Shown piece after piece: positions 1 to 8,395 of a stretch of DNA of 64,000 nt. Position 1 is the stretch's first letter. The number at the start of each line of letters is the position of its first letter. Below the pieces are notes generated by a model, which was given only the letters and a program-made list of their open reading frames with translations, ran no database searches and had not been told where the DNA came from. The position numbers and the translations under genes were made by a program. This stretch comes from Mycolicibacterium aurum. Its GTDB lineage: Bacteria; Actinomycetota; Actinomycetes; Mycobacteriales; Mycobacteriaceae. Where the stretch lies: positions 2,356,001-2,420,000 of the forward strand of contig LT549889.1 of the NCBI GenBank assembly GCA_900078775.1, written 5' to 3'.

Positions 1-240
1 GCCCGGCAGCGAGGACGTCGGGGATGACGCACCGGAGTCCGACGATGCCGTCGCCGAAGACGAGGAGCCGGCCCCGGAATCGTTCGAGGTTGCCGAAGTC
101 GACGAGCTACTACTGCTGCTCGAGCTCGACGAGGAGCCCTCCGAGTCGGCGAAGGCGGTGGGCGCCGAGGCCAGCGCGACACCCACCCCCAGTGTCACCG
201 CCAGGGCGCCGACACGACCGATGTGCTTGGCGTAACCCAT
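1..240 (-). CDS. Exported Ser-rich protein, N-terminal part (runs off the window start)
   Basis: The reverse strand opens with ATG at 240 and stays open to base 1, giving 80 residues with no stop. Residues 1-32 form a signal peptide with a positively charged start, a hydrophobic Ala/Val/Leu core and an AFA-D type cleavage site. A low-complexity tail follows, with 12 consecutive Ser residues and then more Ser, Ala, Thr and Gly. Starts of this kind are common on large mycobacterial exported proteins that carry Ig-like, beta-propeller or esterase domains further on. The C-terminal domain lies outside the window, so no function can be given. Confidence 0.75.
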   Translation of the reverse strand, partial: MGYAKHIGRVGALAVTLGVGVALASAPTAFADSEGSSSSSSSSSSSSTSATSNDSGAGSSSSATASSDSGASSPTSSLPG

Positions 241-389
241 GGAGTTCCCTTTCGACGTCCGCGCACCGGATCGGCGCGGTTGCGTTCCAAACGGATTCGG
301 GCGGCCGGGGGCATTGCTATCGTCACCTCATCGCCGCCTCACGTTGCTCGCCGAATCTGTACGGCAAAATACCGTTCGGACACCGTCTG

Positions 390-1358
390 ATGGACACGAA
401 TGCACGAGTTGCCCCGCCCCCGGTCCGGTTGCTGGTGGCGTCCTTCGCTTTACTCGCCGGGCTCACCGGCTGTTCGCAACCCCCGGAGCCCGCCCGGACA
501 ACCCCGCCTCCGATGACCACGACGGCACCGGAAACTCCCACGGCCGCAACCACACCGCCAGCACCGCCCGGCCCGGTACCGGCACAGCCCGTGCTGGCCG
601 CCGACCCCGTGCGGTTGGCCGATGATCTGGTCGCCGACGAGCAGACGCTGCGGAATCCGTCGTCGCCGCCGCAGGCGGTCGAGGCCGCGGCACGCCGCCA
701 GCAGGCCGCTTACCGGGCGATCGGACGACATCCGGAGTGGGATGCGCTCACCCGACCCCGCATCCCACCGGCGTTGCTCGAGGCCTACGACCTGCACATC
801 GATGCCCGACGACACCTGGACGCCCTGCTCGTCGGGGAGGCCAAGGACACCCTGCCGGCCTGGCGGATCGAGCCACCCCGGCCCGCCGAGGAACTGCTCG
901 GGTACTACCGCGAGGCCGAGGCAGCCTCGGGGGTCGGCTGGAACCATCTGGCCGCGGTCAACCTGATCGAGACCCGGCTGGGCAGTATCGCCGGCACCAG
1001 CACCGCGGGCGCGCAGGGGCCCATGCAGTTCCTGCCGTCCACATTCGCGGCGTACGGGGACGGCGGTGACATCTACGCCCCGCGCGACAGCATTCTGGCG
1101 GCCGGCCGGTATCTGGCGGCCAACGGGTTCGACGGGGACCCCGATCACGCGCTGTACCGGTACAACAATTCCGACCACTACGTGCAGGCGGTCAAGGACT
1201 ACGCGGCGATCCTGGCCGCCGACCCGGCCGCATTCACCGGCTTCCACCAGTGGGAGGTGTACTACCGCACCACTGCCGGTGACGTCCTGCTGCCGATCGG
1301 GTACGCCGAGACCACCCCCGTCCCGGTGGCCGATTACCTCGCCGCGCATCCTCAGTGA
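390..1358 (+). CDS. Lytic transglycosylase-like lipoprotein
   Basis: This 322-residue protein probably cleaves peptidoglycan glycan strands at the outer face of the membrane. It begins with a lipoprotein signal peptide ending in Leu-Thr-Gly-Cys near residue 28, followed by a Pro/Thr-rich linker. The C-terminal half holds an SLT-type fold: a VNLIETRLG segment with the presumed catalytic Glu, then a STAGAQGPMQFLPSTF segment, the usual second motif of the family. The open frame extends upstream to base 24, but that part overlaps the divergent exported gene and lacks protein-like composition, so the ATG before the signal peptide was chosen. The toxin-antitoxin operator begins 7 bases after the stop. 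Confidence 0.85.
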   Translation: MDTNARVAPPPVRLLVASFALLAGLTGCSQPPEPARTTPPPMTTTAPETPTAATTPPAPPGPVPAQPVLAADPVRLADDLVADEQTLRNPSSPPQAVEAAARRQQAAYRAIGRHPEWDALTRPRIPPALLEAYDLHIDARRHLDALLVGEAKDTLPAWRIEPPRPAEELLGYYREAEAASGVGWNHLAAVNLIETRLGSIAGTSTAGAQGPMQFLPSTFAAYGDGGDIYAPRDSILAAGRYLAANGFDGDPDHALYRYNNSDHYVQAVKDYAAILAADPAAFTGFHQWEVYYRTTAGDVLLPIGYAETTPVPVADYLAAHPQ

Positions 1359-1364
1359 GTATCC

Positions 1365-1399
1365 GTAGCAGATTGCTACACTCGGTAGCAGACTGCTAC
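1365..1399. promoter_or_regulatory. Twin palindromic operator of the ParD-like/zeta operon
   Basis: Two near-identical palindromes, GTAGCAGATTGCTAC (1365-1379) and GTAGCAGACTGCTAC (1385-1399), sit 20 bases apart centre to centre, about two helical turns. The second ends just before the GGGAGG ribosome-binding site of the antitoxin gene. This arrangement fits autorepression by the antitoxin, as is usual for toxin-antitoxin operons. The palindromes are seen directly; their use is inferred. Confidence 0.7.
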
Positions 1400-1410
1400 G
1401 GGAGGATGTC

Positions 1411-1800
1411 ATGGCCAACACCGCCGACCGGGTTACCCGGGTCGCCGCCGACCTGATGGACAGCGCCGCGGCCGAGGGCGCCCGGCAGAGCCGATCGGCC
1501 AAACAGCAACTCGACCACTGGGCCCGCGTCGGCCGGGCGGTGTCCGACCAGCACAGCGCCGCCCGCCGCCGGGTGGAAGCGGCGCTGGCCGGCGGGCTGG
1601 AACTCGGCGAACTGACCGCCGAGGAGGGCGTGGTGTTCAACGCCGAGATCTCCGCGGCCATCGAGGAGAGCCTGGCCGACACCGACTACGGGGCACTGCT
1701 CAGCGCGCGCGGCATCACCACCGTGGCCCTCGATGAGTCCGGACAGATCGTGTCCCACCGGCCCGACGGCAGTTCCTCGGTGCTGCACCCCAACAGGTGA
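1411..1800 (+). CDS. ParD-like antitoxin
   Basis: This 129-residue protein resembles the ParD-like family (PF11903 type) found next to zeta toxins in actinobacteria. It is rich in Ala, Arg and Glu and predicted mostly helical, with a QSRSAKQQLDHWARVGRAVS segment typical of the family's DNA-binding N-terminal part. A GGGAGG ribosome-binding site lies five bases before the ATG. Its stop overlaps the toxin start as GTGA (1797-1800), so the two are translationally coupled. Two palindromes directly upstream are the likely autoregulatory sites. The family assignment is from recalled sequence pattern, without a search. Confidence 0.75.
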   Translation: MANTADRVTRVAADLMDSAAAEGARQSRSAKQQLDHWARVGRAVSDQHSAARRRVEAALAGGLELGELTAEEGVVFNAEISAAIEESLADTDYGALLSARGITTVALDESGQIVSHRPDGSSSVLHPNR

Positions 1801-2378
1801 GGCGACTCGATCTGGTCGTCGGATGCAACGGCGCGGGCAAGTCCACCTTCATCGAATTGACCCTGACCCCACTGCTTCCCGGCAGCCCGGTGGTCAATGC
1901 CGACGAGATCGCCAAGCACCGCTGGCCCGGCGCGGCGCTCGAACACGCCTACGAGGCGGCCCGCATCGCCGCCGACACCCGGGCCAAGCTGGTGGAGATC
2001 GGCGAGTCCTTCATCGCCGAGACGGTGTTTTCCCATCCCACCAAACTCGAGCTGATCGACGCGGCCCAAGCGGCCGGCTACACCGTGGTACTGCACGTGG
2101 TGCTGATCCCCGAGGAACTGGCCGTGCAACGGGTCCGGCACCGGGTGCAGGCCGGTGGTCACCACGTGCCCGAGGACAAGATCCGGCAACGGTACCAACG
2201 TCTTTGGGAGCTGGTCGGGGTCGCCGCCACCCGTACCGATGCCACCACGTTCTACGACAACAGCGCCCGGCGCGGCCCGCGCATCGTGGCCCGGCTGCAC
2301 GCCGGTTTCGAGATGGCAGCGCCGGACTGGCCACAATGGACCCCGGACGCGCTGACCAGTCGGTGGCCGGTCCGGTAG
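1797..2378 (+). CDS. Zeta-toxin-like kinase
   Basis: This 193-residue P-loop protein has a Walker A motif, GCNGAGKST, at residues 9-17 directly after the first beta strand. An NADEIAKHRWPG segment follows, then FIAETVFSHPTK, in the order found in zeta toxins and related small kinases. Zeta toxins phosphorylate UDP-N-acetylglucosamine-type precursors and so block cell-wall synthesis; whether this copy does so is inferred. The start is a GTG inside the antitoxin stop. The length is shorter than classical streptococcal zeta but normal for actinobacterial relatives. Confidence 0.8.
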   Translation: MRRLDLVVGCNGAGKSTFIELTLTPLLPGSPVVNADEIAKHRWPGAALEHAYEAARIAADTRAKLVEIGESFIAETVFSHPTKLELIDAAQAAGYTVVLHVVLIPEELAVQRVRHRVQAGGHHVPEDKIRQRYQRLWELVGVAATRTDATTFYDNSARRGPRIVARLHAGFEMAAPDWPQWTPDALTSRWPVR

Positions 2379-2407
2379 CGCTCCCCGAGAGGCCGCTTCC
2401 CGGCGTG

Positions 2408-2566
2408 CTAAGCGGCGACGACCGGTCCGGGCGTGGTCGGGGTCAGGTTCGGCGCCGCCGAAACCAGCAGCGGCGCACAGATCGCGCACGGCTGAGGACC
2501 GAGGACGGGATAGCCGCATCCGGGGCAGGTGCCTACGGTGCGCTCACTCGATGCCGCACTGAACAT
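2408..2566 (-). CDS. Small zinc-ribbon-like protein
   Basis: This 52-residue reading frame carries a CPGCGYPVLGPQPCAICAPL segment, with two CxxC pairs spaced like a zinc ribbon. The start at 2566 was chosen because GAGAGG lies eight bases upstream; a longer frame reaching 2635 has no such site. Small proteins of this kind are conserved near the toxin-antitoxin pair in some mycobacteria, to my recollection. The function is unknown. Metal binding is inferred from the Cys spacing alone. Confidence 0.55.
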   Translation of the reverse strand: MFSAASSERTVGTCPGCGYPVLGPQPCAICAPLLVSAAPNLTPTTPGPVVAA

Positions 2567-2746
2567 CTGAATTCCTCTCGCCGATGCACCCGTGTACCCG
2601 CTCCGACGGCAGATCATGCCAAGGTTTGCCAGCAAAAATCCAAGCAGTTCCGGACCCGGTGAGCAGACTCACAGGGACGTGGCCCTGACCTGCGGATGGC
2701 TAGGCTCGGGGGTGAGCCTGAACCCGGCGTGGACCTGATTGCTCGA

Positions 2747-3910
2747 ATGTTTTTCCTCATCCTCGGATCGATATTGGGGCTGGCGCACGTCTACGTGTGG
2801 AAGCGACTGGTCAAGGACACCACCCGGCCGGGAACCGGGCGTCGCCTCCTGACCGCCGCGATGGTCGGGGCGGCGACGCTGCTGGGGTGCACGCTGTTCC
2901 TCCCTCGGTTCACCGATGTCGCCGAGTCGGGCTGGTTCGCCTGGCCCGGGTACCTGTGGTTCGCGGCGCTCGGGTACCTGCTGCTGACGTTGCTGCTCAT
3001 GGAACCGGTGCGGTTGGCGCTGCGCGGCTGGGTGAAGCGCCGCGCCCCAGAGCCTCCGGCCGATCCCCCGGCCGATGCGGTCAACCGGCGGGTGTTCCTG
3101 GCCCGCACGACGGCGGCCGCGGCGGGCGCGGCGTCGGTGGGGCTGGTCGGTTACGGCGCCGCCACCGCACTCGGCCCACCACAGGTGTTGCAGGTGCCGG
3201 TGCGGTTGGGCCGCCTTGATCCGGCGTTCAATGGTTTCCGGATCGCGGTGGTCTCCGACATCCACCTCGGCCCGCTGCTCGGCCGGGGACACACCGAGCG
3301 CATCGTGCGGATGATCAACGAGGCCGACGCCGACCTGGTCGCCATCGTCGGAGATCTGGTCGACGGCTCGGTGGAGAAGCTCGGGCACGCGGCGGAACCG
3401 TTGCAGGACTTGGTGTCTCGTGAGGGCGCGTTCTTCGTGACCGGCAATCACGAGTACTTCGTCGAGGACACCGTGCCGTGGCTGCGCGAGTTGGAGCGTC
3501 TCGGGGTATCCCCGCTGCGCAACGAGAACACCGCGATCCGGCGCGGCGGCGCCGCCTTCACCCTGGCCGGGGTCAACGATGTGGCCGGCGAACGGCGCGG
3601 TGACCCACCGGATTTCGACCGTGCGCTGGCCGGCACCGATCCGTCCCGGGCCACCGTGCTGCTGGCCCATCAACCGGTCCTGGTGGACGAGGCGGCCGCC
3701 CGCGGGGTGGACCTGCAGCTGTCCGGGCACACCCACGGCGGCCAGACCTGGCCGTTCCAGTACATCGTGGAGGCGGTGCAGCCCTCCCTGGCCGGGCTGT
3801 CCACCCATGAGGGCACCCAGCTCTACGTGTCCCGCGGGGCCGGATTCTGGGGCCCGCCGGTGCGGGTCGGGGCGCCGCCGGACATCTCGGTGCTGACGCT
3901 GAACGGGTGA
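2747..3910 (+). CDS. Membrane-anchored metallophosphoesterase
   Basis: The protein of about 387 residues has several N-terminal hydrophobic segments, a linker, and a calcineurin-like phosphoesterase domain of the YkuE/YaeI type. Metal-ligand motifs appear in the canonical order: VVSDIHLG, IVGDLVDG, GNHEY, LLAHQP and SGHTHGG. The domain probably faces outward and hydrolyses a phosphoester; the substrate is unknown. The start is uncertain: ATG at 2747 begins the first hydrophobic segment, but GTG at 2729 is also in frame, and neither has a convincing ribosome-binding site. Confidence 0.85.
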   Translation: MFFLILGSILGLAHVYVWKRLVKDTTRPGTGRRLLTAAMVGAATLLGCTLFLPRFTDVAESGWFAWPGYLWFAALGYLLLTLLLMEPVRLALRGWVKRRAPEPPADPPADAVNRRVFLARTTAAAAGAASVGLVGYGAATALGPPQVLQVPVRLGRLDPAFNGFRIAVVSDIHLGPLLGRGHTERIVRMINEADADLVAIVGDLVDGSVEKLGHAAEPLQDLVSREGAFFVTGNHEYFVEDTVPWLRELERLGVSPLRNENTAIRRGGAAFTLAGVNDVAGERRGDPPDFDRALAGTDPSRATVLLAHQPVLVDEAAARGVDLQLSGHTHGGQTWPFQYIVEAVQPSLAGLSTHEGTQLYVSRGAGFWGPPVRVGAPPDISVLTLNG

Positions 3911-3914
3911 CGCG

Positions 3915-4169
3915 TCAGCGGACCGGCGCGGGTTGGGGTACCGGCCGCAGTTCGGGCGCCGCTTGTGCGAGATTCGTCATGGTCTCCTGCCGCACCCAGG
4001 TCCGCAGCCGGCTCGGTCGGCAACAGTGGAGCCACCCTCGGCCGATCAGCACCTCGGCCGGGGTGACGCCGGGGTCGACGATGACGGTGGTGTGCCGGTA
4101 GGCGTCCGGGCACTCGGCGACATGGGTACTCGATGCGAATGCGCGCGAGGACTTCCCGATGAGCGTCAT
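3915..4169 (-). CDS. Small conserved-looking protein of unknown function
   Basis: The frame encodes 84 residues and converges on the metallophosphoesterase gene with a gap of four bases. A strong GAGGAGG ribosome-binding site stands four bases before the ATG, the best evidence that it is translated. The middle segment, with VDPGVTPAEVLIGRGWLHCC, looks ordered, while the C-terminus is Ala/Pro-rich. I recognise no domain. Confidence 0.5.
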   Translation of the reverse strand: MTLIGKSSRAFASSTHVAECPDAYRHTTVIVDPGVTPAEVLIGRGWLHCCRPSRLRTWVRQETMTNLAQAAPELRPVPQPAPVR

Positions 4170-4578
4170 CAAACCTCCTCGCGGACAGTCCTATTCGCAC
4201 CTGCGGCGGAGAGGGATTCGTTCTCCAGCGGACTAGTGGGGATGGACATCTATCCGCGGTGATTCGGGGGCGCGTGTGACATCCGGCCGGGGCGCACGGC
4301 GCTCACCCGGGATGCCGCCGGTCAAGCGTATGGGCCGGAGGTGTTGCTCACAGTCGCGTTCTGAGTATGACGCGCTTCACTCAATGGGTGACGACGCTCG
4401 GATGGCCTGAACGGCGGTAGCCACAGTTTCGAAATCTGTTGAAATATCGGGGCCCGGCGTTTCGCCCGCGCCGGGTCCCAGCCGCCCCGATCTGGCCGGA
4501 CCGAGTGGTCTGCGTCTCATAAAGGGGCGTTGCGACGATTTGCCTTGACCTGCGGCGTCGCAGTTATCGTGCGATTCC
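4170..4578. other. Intergenic region without a recognisable gene
   Basis: These 409 bases lie between two divergent genes and must hold both promoters. A minus-strand frame crosses it, ending in a stretch that translates to DISTDFETVATAVQAIR, but it has no ribosome-binding site and runs through the next gene. I see no RNA gene, repeat or clear operator. Confidence 0.4.
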
Positions 4579-5193
4579 GTGAGTAGGCAGAAATCAACCA
4601 AGGCGAGGCGCCGCGGATCGGCGGTCCTGGCCGCAGTTGTCATCCCCGCCGCCGCATTCCTCGTCACCGACGCGCACGCCGGCGCCGACATCCCGGAAGC
4701 CGCCCCGGCACCGGCCCCCGCACCGTGCTGCATGGAGGTCATCACCCCACCGGCGATGGCCGCTCCCCCGGCCCTGCAGGTGGTCGACCCCGAGCTGCCG
4801 GTCGGGAAGGCGCCCGAGCACGGGCTGCAGGTCGAGACCATCCTCACCGCCCGGGCGGTCAGCACCGAGTTCCCCGAGATCCTGACCATCGGTGGGGTGC
4901 GGCAGGACCCCATGCGCTGGCATCCCCACGGGCTGGCGATCGACGTGATGATCCCGGACTACGGTTCCCCCGAGGGCATCGCCCTCGGCGACCGCGTCGT
5001 CGCGTACGTGATGGATAACGCCGGCCGGTTCGACATCAACCACGTGTTGTGGCGGCAGACCTCCTACGGCCCGGGCCGCGGGCCGAAGCCGATGAGCAAC
5101 CGGGGCGGGGATACCGCCAACCATTACGACCACGTGCACATAGCCACCAACGGCGGCGGATTCCCCAAGGGCGGCGAGACCTACCTGCGCTGA
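4579..5193 (+). CDS. Exported M15-like peptidase domain protein
   Basis: This 204-residue protein begins with GTG and a signal peptide ending near AHA. A Pro/Ala linker follows, then a C-terminal domain resembling the ARB_07466-like or VanY-type domain of many mycobacterial exported proteins. The zinc-site pattern of M15 peptidases is visible: WHPHGLAIDV supplies a His and an Asp, and HYDHVHI supplies the last His. A role in trimming peptidoglycan peptides outside the membrane is inferred. The start is supported by the charged residues just before the hydrophobic core. Confidence 0.7.
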   Translation: MSRQKSTKARRRGSAVLAAVVIPAAAFLVTDAHAGADIPEAAPAPAPAPCCMEVITPPAMAAPPALQVVDPELPVGKAPEHGLQVETILTARAVSTEFPEILTIGGVRQDPMRWHPHGLAIDVMIPDYGSPEGIALGDRVVAYVMDNAGRFDINHVLWRQTSYGPGRGPKPMSNRGGDTANHYDHVHIATNGGGFPKGGETYLR

Positions 5194-5216
5194 ATGCGCC
5201 GGAGGTGCTCTGACAG

Positions 5217-6092
5217 TCAGGAATTCAGCCGGGCGTGCCGGTGCACCAACGGTTTGTCCAGTCGCAGTGACCCCAGATCGTCGGGCACCTTCGGTGCGGT
5301 CAGCTGCGGTGTCTCCGAAGCGGTGGACTCCTCGGATCCGGGTGTGGAGCGCTCCAGGAACCGGAGCAACTCGACCGGGAACGGCAGTACCAGGGTGGAG
5401 TTCTTCTCCGCGGCCACCTCGACCACGGTTTCCAGCAGCCGCAATTGCAGGGCCGCCGGGTGCTCGGCCATCACTTCGGCCGCCTGGGCCAGCTTCTCCG
5501 AGGCCTGCAGTTCACCGTCGGCGGTGATGACCCGGGCCCGCCGCTCCCGCTCGGCCTCGGCCTGGCGCGCGATGGAGCGCTTCATCGAGTCCGGCAGCAC
5601 CACGTCCTTGATCTCCACGCGGTCAATCTGGATACCCCAGCCCAGGGCAGGGCTGTCGATCATCAGCTCCAGGCCCTCGTTGAGGTGCTCGCGGTTGGAC
5701 AACAGGTCGTCGAGATTGCTCTTGCCGATGATCGACCGCAACGAGGTCTGCGCCACCTGGCCGATGGCCGACCGGTAGTCCTGCACGTCGACCGCCGCCC
5801 GCACCGGGTCGGAGACGTTGAAGTAGATGACTGCGTCCACCCGGACGGTGACGTTGTCGCGGGTGATGCCGTCCTGGGCCGGCACCGGCAGCGTGATGAT
5901 CTGCATGTTCACCTTCTGCAACCGGTCGGCGATCGGGATCAGCATGGTGAGCCCCGGCCCCCGCACCTGCGGCTGGACCCGACCGAACCGGTAGACGACG
6001 CCGCGTTCGAACTGCTTCACCACGCGCACGTTCTGTCCGACCAGGAGCGCGATCAGGCCGGCGACGACCGCCAGCACGGACATGGTGATCAT
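5217..6092 (-). CDS. SPFH/band-7 (slipin) membrane protein
   Basis: The protein has 291 residues. An N-terminal hydrophobic hairpin or transmembrane segment (residues 4-20) is followed by an SPFH domain with the stomatin-type stretches ERGVVYRFGRV, GPGLTMLIPIAD and YFNVSDP. A Glu/Arg/Ala-rich helix near residues 190-215 is the usual oligomerisation region. Slipins assemble into membrane microdomain scaffolds. No NfeD partner is next to it. It converges on the exported peptidase gene with a gap of 23 bases. Confidence 0.85.
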   Translation of the reverse strand: MITMSVLAVVAGLIALLVGQNVRVVKQFERGVVYRFGRVQPQVRGPGLTMLIPIADRLQKVNMQIITLPVPAQDGITRDNVTVRVDAVIYFNVSDPVRAAVDVQDYRSAIGQVAQTSLRSIIGKSNLDDLLSNREHLNEGLELMIDSPALGWGIQIDRVEIKDVVLPDSMKRSIARQAEAERERRARVITADGELQASEKLAQAAEVMAEHPAALQLRLLETVVEVAAEKNSTLVLPFPVELLRFLERSTPGSEESTASETPQLTAPKVPDDLGSLRLDKPLVHRHARLNS

Positions 6093-6325
6093 GATGTCTC
6101 CACTTCCGCTCGACGTCGCCGCGAGGACCGACGCGAGCTGTCTAGGTCGACTCTTCGCTCGCGGGGTGGCGGGCCGTGCTGCGGCTCGGTGGAGCCGGTG
6201 TCATGGCTCCATTCTGGCACTAGGATCACGGTGGCTCAACGAGATTCGACGCGATGGCCGGACCCGCAGACTCCGATTCCTGGCGCCGCCAGCGCCGGCC
6301 GCCGGTCGCCGGCCGGCGGCTTCGG

Positions 6326-7306
6326 TCAAGCCGCCCTCGTCCTGGCCCGCACCAGTGCGCAGGCACGCTCGAAGCTGCGCCATTCGTCCTGGGTCGGTCG
6401 GTCCCCGGCGCCGGTCACTGCTGCGGGCGTGACGGTTGGGCTCGGCAGGCCCTCACCTTCGATCCGTGCGACGAGGCTCTCGAGGCGACCCGCCGGACTC
6501 TCCGCGTGGCTCTGGAAAACCCGCTTCTGCAACCAGGATTGGACTTCGTTGATACCCGCACAGATGTCGAGCTCCGGGACCGTGACGTGGCCGGCGCAGC
6601 GGCGGAGGTGCTCCTCGTAGCGGTCCTCCCAGAACTCGATTCGCCACCCCGGCCACAGCCGCGGAAGCCAACGCAACAGACCGGGAACCGGGTCGCTCAC
6701 CCACACTCCGAGGGCCTTCTTCGCCACGTCGACGTGGACACCGCTCTCGGGGATGATCCCCAACCGCAGCGAACGCTCCCCACTGGTAGGCAGCAAGTCG
6801 AGCAGTCGCGGGCCGTGCCAGGCGGCGCTGCTGCCCCACCGCAGCTGCCAGGCCCGCAACTGTCCGCCCTGGGCGACGGTGACCAGATGATGGAGGTGGT
6901 CGGTGTCCGTGGAGAGTTTCAGCTCCGGCTCAGAGGCACTGTCCCGCAATGGAAGCGGAGCACCGACATAGGCAGCGATCTCGGCCGTCGCCCCGAAGGC
7001 CCAGGAGATCGAGTAGCCCGGCCAGAGGATGGCCAGCACCTCAAAGATGGCCCGGCGCTCGTTGGCCGAGACCATCAGTTCCTCGCCGAAAAACAGCAAT
7101 CGGCGTGCGGTGAGATCCAGCACCAGGCCACCGTCGGACCACAGCTCGTCGGTCCAGAACTCACTGGTCTGTTGCGCCAGGATGTATCGCGTGGCCATCT
7201 CCGGGCCCGCGAGCAAGGCGTCGAGGATGCGGCATCCCGCCCAGTGCGAGTACCGCAGCTGCCAGCCGTCGTGATCGATCAGCACGATGTTGGCTCGATT
7301 TCCCAT
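6326..7306 (-). CDS. Unrecognised 326-residue protein
   Basis: I do not recognise this protein. It starts MGNRANIVLIDHDGW after a GGGG-type ribosome-binding region; the frame is open further upstream but without coding character. It has no signal peptide or transmembrane segment and is rich in Trp (for example LWPGWRIEFWEDRYEEH). The C-terminal third is more charged. The Trp-rich, possibly repeated LWPGY/LWPGW elements (two copies, about 150 residues apart) hint at an internally duplicated domain. It stands alone between the slipin and SDR genes. Confidence 0.65.
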   Translation of the reverse strand: MGNRANIVLIDHDGWQLRYSHWAGCRILDALLAGPEMATRYILAQQTSEFWTDELWSDGGLVLDLTARRLLFFGEELMVSANERRAIFEVLAILWPGYSISWAFGATAEIAAYVGAPLPLRDSASEPELKLSTDTDHLHHLVTVAQGGQLRAWQLRWGSSAAWHGPRLLDLLPTSGERSLRLGIIPESGVHVDVAKKALGVWVSDPVPGLLRWLPRLWPGWRIEFWEDRYEEHLRRCAGHVTVPELDICAGINEVQSWLQKRVFQSHAESPAGRLESLVARIEGEGLPSPTVTPAAVTGAGDRPTQDEWRSFERACALVRARTRAA

Positions 7307-7549
7307 GGTTCCCCCTACCGGAATGGCGCCGCCGATTTGGCGGTGCTCTGTTGTCCGGGAGTATTCGCTCGGCGTCTGACACGCCGGGGAGTCCGACGCG
7401 CATCTATGCACAGGAAATATGCGCCGCACCGAATCTCGTTGCGGGTTCCATGGGTACTCCAAAAGCCCGTTCTTAATTCACCTCACCCATGTCCGGTTCC
7501 CATGGAACGCTGTGCGAGACGCGCCGCGACGACGACAGGACGGACGCCC

Positions 7550-8323
7550 GTGCCCCATGGACCAGGACGACTTCTCGGTAAATCAGCGGTGATCACCGGG
7601 GCCGCGTTCGGCATAGGCCGGGCAACGGCGGTGCGCTTCGCCCGCGAGGGCGCGCGGCTGACCGTGACCGACATCCAGGGCGAGCCGCTGGCCGCATTCG
7701 CCGATGAACTGCGCGAGACCGGGGCGGAGGTCGAGACGGTCGTCGGCGACGTCTCCGTCGAAGACGATGCGCGGCGGATGATCGCCGCGGCAGCCGAGCG
7801 CTTCGGCCGCCTCGATGTGCTGATCGCGAACGCCGGCGTCATCCCACTCGGCGACGTGCAGGAGTTGACGACCACCGACTGGGACGGCGTGATGGCCATC
7901 GACGGGCGCGGCATGTTCCTCACCTGCAAGTTCGGCATCGAGGCCATGCTGGCGACCGGTGGCGGCGCCATCGTCTGCCTGTCGTCGATCTCCGGGATGG
8001 CCGGGCAGAGGCGGCAGGCCGCCTACGGGCCGGCCAAGTTCGTCGCCACCGGGCTGGCCAAACACCTCGCGGTCGAGTGGGCGGATCGGGGCATCCGGGT
8101 CAACGCCGTCGCCCCCGGAACGATCAGCACCGAGCGGGTCAACCAGATGCGCGAGGAGCCCGGCGGCCCGGAATACCTGGCCACGGTCGAGGCCATGCAC
8201 CCGATGGGCCGCATCGGTGAACCGGGCGAGGTCGCCAGCGCCATCCTCTTTCTCGCCTCCGACGACGCCTCCTTCATCACCGGCGCCGTCCTGCCCGTGG
8301 ACGGCGGCTACCTGGCGCAGTAG
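7550..8323 (+). CDS. Short-chain dehydrogenase/reductase
   Basis: This 257-residue classical SDR has the cofactor-binding motif TGAAFGIGRA near the start, an IANAGV structural motif, Ser in the SSISGM strand and the catalytic YGPAK. An Asp at the end of the second strand (VTDIQG) suggests NAD rather than NADP. The substrate cannot be read from the sequence. The GTG at 7550 was chosen because AGGACGG lies upstream and the typical SDR N-terminus follows. An ATG at 7502 would add 16 Arg-rich residues. Confidence 0.85.
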   Translation: MPHGPGRLLGKSAVITGAAFGIGRATAVRFAREGARLTVTDIQGEPLAAFADELRETGAEVETVVGDVSVEDDARRMIAAAAERFGRLDVLIANAGVIPLGDVQELTTTDWDGVMAIDGRGMFLTCKFGIEAMLATGGGAIVCLSSISGMAGQRRQAAYGPAKFVATGLAKHLAVEWADRGIRVNAVAPGTISTERVNQMREEPGGPEYLATVEAMHPMGRIGEPGEVASAILFLASDDASFITGAVLPVDGGYLAQ

Positions 8324-8366
8324 CGCACAGGACCTCCACCCGAGGTGGGTGGTGTTGACTTCCTCA

Positions 8367-8395
8367 CCATAAATAGACATGGTGTTTATTCATGG
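8367..8395. promoter_or_regulatory. Imperfect inverted repeat over the start of the LEG1-like gene
   Basis: CCATAAATAGAC (8367-8378) and GTTTATTCATGG (8384-8395) are inverted copies matching at 10 of 12 positions, with a 5-base spacer. The right arm contains the ATG of the following gene at 8392, and no ribosome-binding site is visible. The element could be the operator of the TetR regulator encoded just downstream (9414-10046). This is inference. Confidence 0.45.

Noticed and set aside
24..389. Upstream extension of the lytic transglycosylase frame
   Set aside because: It is Arg/Ser/Pro-rich, overlaps the divergent exported gene, and precedes a clear lipoprotein signal peptide starting at 390.
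450..1682. Long minus-strand frame opposite the transglycosylase and antitoxin genes
   Set aside because: It is antisense to two well-supported genes and has no motif or ribosome-binding site. High GC content makes such frames common.
4377..4913. Minus-strand frame ending in a protein-like segment (DISTDFETVATAVQAIR)
   Set aside because: Most of it is antisense to the exported M15-like gene, and no start with a ribosome-binding site was found for the short part.
6254..7549. Plus-strand extension of the SDR frame by more than 400 codons
   Set aside because: It is antisense to the 326-residue gene, and its composition is not that of an SDR or a fusion domain.
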